A stretch of DNA of 8,635 nt from Gammaproteobacteria bacterium (GTDB lineage: Bacteria > Pseudomonadota > Gammaproteobacteria > Steroidobacterales > Steroidobacteraceae): contig JASHYG010000444.1 in assembly GCA_030043215.1 (NCBI GenBank), positions 1-8,635 of the forward strand. The letters are read 5' to 3'. The notes below the pieces were generated by a model. The model had not been told where the DNA came from. It did no database searches and saw only the letters and a program-made list of their open reading frames with translations. Below are positions 6,793 to 8,635 of the stretch, piece after piece (position 1 is the first letter of the stretch; each line of letters starts with the position of its first letter). The translations under genes were made by a program, and so were the position numbers.

Positions 6793-8034
6793 CTACAGCC
6801 AGAGGGCGCCGACGAGCACCGTGAGCAAGGTGAGCGGCACGCCCGCCTTCAGGTAGGTCCAGAATCGAATCTCGACGCCGTGCGACTCCGCGCTTCGTGC
6901 CACGATGAGATTTGCGATGGAGCCCACGAGCGTGAGATTGCCCGCGAGGGTGGACGCCATCGCGAGGACGAGCCAGGCCCGGCGCGGGTCGTGCAGCGCG
7001 GTGACGAAAGGTCTCAGCACGAGTACGGCGGGCACGTTGCTCACCAGGTTCGAGAGCACTACGGTGACCGCGCTCAAGACGGAGACTCGCTCGAGCCCCA
7101 TCGCGCCGATGACGGCTCCGGCCCGCGCGGAGACCACCCACTTCTCCATGCCGGCGACCACGATGAACAAGCCGGCAAACATGGCAAGCAGAGGCCAGTC
7201 GATTTCGGCGTAGACCTTGCGGGCATCCACCCGGCGAGTGATGAGCATGAGCGCCCCGGCGGCGATCGCGACCGCGGGTGGCGGCAGGCCCGCGAAAAAA
7301 GCCGCCATCATCGCGAGCGTCACCAGAATCGCCTTCGCCAGGAGCGCGCGATGGGCGCGGTGGCGCCGCGCTTCCGCCGGCTGCGATCCCGCCCGCTGCG
7401 GCTCGGCGCGGAGGGTCTCGAAGCTCCAGAACTCGCCGCGGAATACCAGGGCGAGCAGCGCGATCGTGAGCAGGAGCCCCAGGCCGGCAACGGGCGCCAG
7501 GGCGGCCGCGAATCGGGCGTAGGGGATGCCGGAGAGGCTGCCAATGATGATGTTCTGCGGGTTGCCCGTGATCGTCGCGACGCTGCCGACGTTCGAGGCC
7601 ATGGCGACGGCGAGCAGGTAGGGGACGGGCGGGCGCTTGAGCCGGATGGTGAGCTCGCACACGAGCGGCGTGAGCACCAGGCAGACGGCATCGTTCACCA
7701 GGAAAGCCGAGAAGAAGCCGCAGACGAGCACCACGGCCACGAGAAGGAAGAACGGATAGCGCGCGTGCGCGGCCGCCCAGGCGCCGACGACCTCGAAGAA
7801 GCCCGATAGCCTCAGGTTCGCGATCACGATCATCATCCCGAGCAGCAGGGTGAGGGTGCCGAGATCGATGGCGCGGTACGCCTCGTCGAGAGAGAGGGCG
7901 CCGCACGCGACCATCGCGGCAGCGCCCGCGAGCGCGGCGCCGGCACGGTCGAGCCGCAACCCCGGAAATCCGCCAAGCGCCATGGCGAGGTAGGTCAGCA
8001 GGAAGACGACGATGGCGGCGGCTTCGGTCGGCAT
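6793..8034 (-). CDS. ArsB/NhaD/SLC13-superfamily permease (putative anion transporter)
   Basis: The 413-residue, very hydrophobic product has about 11-12 predicted membrane segments and the internally repeated signature motifs of the ion-transporter superfamily. First half: FLVNDAVCLVLTPLV (111-125) and SNVGSVATITGNPQN (147-161). Second half: SNLVSNVPAVLVL (328-340) and STLAGNLTLVGSIANL (361-376). A charged cytoplasmic loop (about 203-230, Arg/His/Glu-rich) separates the halves. This pattern fits proteins annotated as anion transporters or ArsB/YbiR-like permeases in the inner membrane. No arsR, arsC or arsA gene is nearby, so arsenite efflux is not supported and the substrate is unknown. ATG at 8034 has only a weak GGGATGAG-type site (8044-8051) upstream. 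The gene ends 12 bp from the convergent ABC-F stop and starts 47 bp from the divergent HAD gene. Confidence 0.85.
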   Translation of the reverse strand: MPTEAAAIVVFLLTYLAMALGGFPGLRLDRAGAALAGAAAMVACGALSLDEAYRAIDLGTLTLLLGMMIVIANLRLSGFFEVVGAWAAAHARYPFFLLVAVVLVCGFFSAFLVNDAVCLVLTPLVCELTIRLKRPPVPYLLAVAMASNVGSVATITGNPQNIIIGSLSGIPYARFAAALAPVAGLGLLLTIALLALVFRGEFWSFETLRAEPQRAGSQPAEARRHRAHRALLAKAILVTLAMMAAFFAGLPPPAVAIAAGALMLITRRVDARKVYAEIDWPLLAMFAGLFIVVAGMEKWVVSARAGAVIGAMGLERVSVLSAVTVVLSNLVSNVPAVLVLRPFVTALHDPRRAWLVLAMASTLAGNLTLVGSIANLIVARSAESHGVEIRFWTYLKAGVPLTLLTVLVGALWL

Positions 8035-8070
8035 GGAGTCAGCTCATCCCAGCTCCGCGGGCGATCGAGT

Positions 8071-8076
8071 TAAAAT
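8071..8076 (+). promoter_or_regulatory. Candidate -10 of the HAD phosphatase gene
   Basis: TAAAAT ends 5 nt before the ATG at 8082, so a transcript would begin at about the start codon (leaderless) or give a leader of about 20 nt for the alternative ATG at 8103. No -35 match or ribosome binding site is visible. Confidence 0.35.
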
Positions 8077-8081
8077 GCACG

Positions 8082-8635
8082 ATGCCTCCGCCCCGAGCCG
8101 CGATGCTCGACCACGTCCGCGCCGTCGCATTCGACCTCGATAATACCCTGTGGGATGTCGAGCCCGTGATCGCGCGCGCGGAGCGGCGCCTCCTCGACTG
8201 GCTGCGCGAGCACTGTCCGCGCATCCCGGAGCGGGTCTCGGTCGAGGACATGCGGGCCGCGCGCATGCAGCTCGCCCGCGAGGAGCCGGCGAAGGCGCAT
8301 GACATGACTTACCTGCGCACCGAGACACTCGCCAGGCACGCGCGCGAATGCGGATATGGGCCGGAGGTTGCCGAACGTGCGTTCGAGGTCTTCTTTGCCG
8401 CGCGCAACGAGATCGAGCTCTTTCGCGATGTGCGCCCGGCGCTCGAGCGGCTGCGGGCGCGCTACGTGCTCGCGACTCTGAGCAACGGCAATGCCGATCT
8501 CGCGCGCATCGGGCTCTCCGGGCTGTTCGCGCTTTCCCTCAACGCGCGGCAGATCGGCGCCGCGAAGCCGAGTCCGCTGTGCTTCCGGCGCCTCGCGCAG
8601 GAGCTCGATCTCGCACCGCCGGACATCCTGTTCGT
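8082..8635 (+). CDS. HAD-superfamily phosphatase, YigB-like (3' end off the window)
   Basis: 184 complete codons are visible before the right edge, with no stop. Motif I is FDLDNTLWD (17-25), with Asp18 as nucleophile and Asp20 as acid/base. Motif II is ATLSNGN (131-137, Ser134), and motif III supplies Lys162 in GAAKPSP (159-165). Motif IV (GDD-type) would lie just past the edge. The helical C1 cap between about 27 and 115, including EPVIARAER (27-35), resembles E. coli YigB, which dephosphorylates FMN and the riboflavin precursor 5-amino-6-(5-phosphoribitylamino)uracil. The same reaction is plausible but not proven here. ATG 8082 and ATG 8103 are both in frame; the second starts just before the first strand (MLDHVRAVAFDLD). 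Neither has a clear ribosome binding site. Confidence 0.88.
   Translation, partial: MPPPRAAMLDHVRAVAFDLDNTLWDVEPVIARAERRLLDWLREHCPRIPERVSVEDMRAARMQLAREEPAKAHDMTYLRTETLARHARECGYGPEVAERAFEVFFAARNEIELFRDVRPALERLRARYVLATLSNGNADLARIGLSGLFALSLNARQIGAAKPSPLCFRRLAQELDLAPPDILF

Overview
The window is high-GC bacterial chromosomal DNA with tightly packed genes. Three families point to a gammaproteobacterium: a CsrA close to the enteric form, an MscL nearly colinear with the E. coli channel, and a YheS-type ABC-F ATPase. A high-GC environmental lineage is likely, but the genus cannot be fixed from this sequence. I see no insertion sequence, phage gene, CRISPR array, tRNA, rRNA or obvious horizontally acquired island.

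Layout. (1) 1-1019, minus: an AdoMet-dependent O-methyltransferase whose 3' end lies beyond the left edge. (2) 1020-1167: a divergent promoter region with two extended -10 elements and a perfect 8-bp dyad. (3) 1168-1905, plus: a dienelactone hydrolase-family protein. Its stop codon overlaps that of the convergent ompA-like gene at a shared CTAG. (4) 4629 down to 1902, minus: csrA, a DUF481 outer-membrane protein, mscL, and an OmpA/OprF-like porin-type protein, in that order. mscL and ompA overlap by GTGA, which suggests translational coupling. (5) 4630-4830: a divergent regulatory region between csrA and the ABC-F gene. It holds a consensus TATAAT for csrA, a 7-bp inverted repeat in that promoter's spacer, and a leader with a strong candidate CsrA-binding site over the csrA ribosome binding site. 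(6) 4831-6780, plus: the YheS-like ABC-F protein. (7) 6793-8034, minus: a 413-residue ArsB/NhaD/SLC13-like permease. (8) 8082 to the right edge, plus: the start of a YigB-like HAD phosphatase.

How the genes work together. The most coherent unit is csrA-DUF481-mscL-ompA: a post-transcriptional regulator upstream of three envelope proteins. DUF481 proteins are annotated as salt-induced outer-membrane proteins, MscL releases osmolytes under hypo-osmotic shock, and OmpA-type proteins tether the outer membrane to peptidoglycan. This reads as an osmotic or mechanical envelope-stress cluster, possibly under CsrA control. That is inference from gene order and overlaps. The other genes look like independent housekeeping or metabolic genes. 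I did not find convincing evidence of an undescribed system; the best leads are the mscL-ompA coupling and the csrA control region.
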